Shown here: positions 6,178 to 6,552 of the stretch, one piece after another
Position numbering within the stretch: position 1 is the stretch's first letter
Layout: each line of letters opens with the position of its first letter
NCBI GenBank assembly: GCA_002329525.1
Contig: DCTI01000001.1
Location: 1-6,552, forward strand
Origin: Negativicutes bacterium UBA1444
GTDB lineage: Bacteria; Bacillota; Negativicutes; UBA1444
Direction: 5' to 3'
DNA: 6,552 bases
Notes under the pieces: model-generated
The model's database searches: none
Told to the model about the DNA's origin: nothing
Seen by the model: only the letters and a program-made list of their open reading frames with translations
Program-made: the position numbers and the translations under genes

Positions 6178-6552
6178 ATGAAACGGTTTCTGGCATACGC
6201 GCGGGACCTGACGGTCGCGGAACGGAAAATCTGGGAACAGGCCGGCTTTGATATCGTGACCGCTGATGCGGCGGCAACCTGCGGAGAGGAAGATCCGCCC
6301 ATTGATCTGGCGTTGTTGGGTGCGTCGGAATTTTTGCCGGAATCCTTAACTCCCAAAGTGTTTGTGGTATCCGCGAAAACGGCCGACGATGCTTCGCCGG
6401 ACTGGCAACGCCGCTACGAAGTGCGGTTTTATAGCGCCGGTGCGCACGGGTGGATCATCGGCAGCAAAACGGAAACTCCACCGCCCAATGATTGGGGGGT
6501 GCTTCTCGTCGAGAAAAACGTGGCGGCTTTCGCGGAAAGTCTTTACTATTAT
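6178..6552 (+). CDS. Protein of unknown function, N-terminal 125 residues only
   Basis: The frame is open from ATG at 6178 to the right edge with no stop. GGAGGGA (6166-6172) lies 5 bases upstream, so the start is well supported. The protein begins [17 protein letters not shown]. No signal peptide or clear membrane helix is seen. Residues about 1-65 alternate short hydrophobic strands with helices (FDIVTAD near 24-30, then [12 protein letters not shown] and [12 protein letters not shown]), which faintly recalls a receiver-like alpha/beta fold. A Trp-rich middle follows ([17 protein letters not shown]), and the visible part ends in three tyrosines. I do not recognise the family. A pseudo-receiver domain ahead of a further domain is possible but unproven. 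It diverges from the cyclophilin gene and has its own candidate operator. Confidence 0.75.
   Translation, partial: MKRFLAYARDLTVAERKIWEQAGFDIVTADAAATCGEEDPPIDLALLGASEFLPESLTPKVFVVSAKTADDASPDWQRRYEVRFYSAGAHGWIIGSKTETPPPNDWGVLLVEKNVAAFAESLYYY

Noticed and set aside
6021..6356. Longer cyclophilin start upstream of 6020
   Set aside because: The extension crosses the promoter and runs antisense through the divergent gene. The signal peptide and GGAGG site fix the start at 6020.

Overview
The window looks like a stretch of a monoderm, probably Bacillota (Firmicutes) chromosome of middling to fairly high GC. Three things suggest this. Both exported proteins carry lipoprotein signal peptides ending in a lipobox cysteine, including the solute-binding protein, which in Gram-negative bacteria is normally soluble in the periplasm. 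The Shine-Dalgarno sites are strong (GGAGG type) ahead of nearly every gene. The readable promoters are sigma-A-like. The lineage is an inference, and nothing here identifies a species.

Layout. Positions 1-877 (minus strand) hold a universal stress protein made of two fused USP domains, cut off by the left edge. A 262-base divergent gap (878-1139) carries a clear extended -10 promoter for that gene, plus an unexplained GC-rich leader with short dyads. Next comes a compact four-gene plus-strand operon (1140-5322): two membrane permeases overlapping by ATGA, a lipoprotein substrate-binding protein and an ATPase. Together they form a complete CUT1-type ABC importer of the UgpAEBC (glycerol-3-phosphate/glycerophosphodiester) kind. 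A strong hairpin (5339-5369) ends the operon and probably also serves the convergent gene. Positions 5412-6020 (minus) encode a lipid-anchored cyclophilin-type peptidyl-prolyl isomerase. A second divergent gap (6021-6177) has a good promoter for the cyclophilin and two clear inverted repeats that look like operators. From 6178 a plus-strand gene of unknown function runs off the right edge.

How the genes work together. The binding protein would capture the solute outside the membrane. The two permeases form the channel, and the two copies of the ATPase drive import. No phosphodiesterase (ugpQ-like), glycosidase or regulator lies in the operon, so the substrate has to be judged from the binding protein alone. 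That protein resembles UgpB closely, but by my alignment from memory it has leucine where E. coli UgpB has its ligand-contacting arginine.

No clearly new system is visible. The window is mostly familiar housekeeping and transport genes. The best leads are the altered UgpB-like pocket, the two dyads in front of the unknown gene, and the unknown gene itself.
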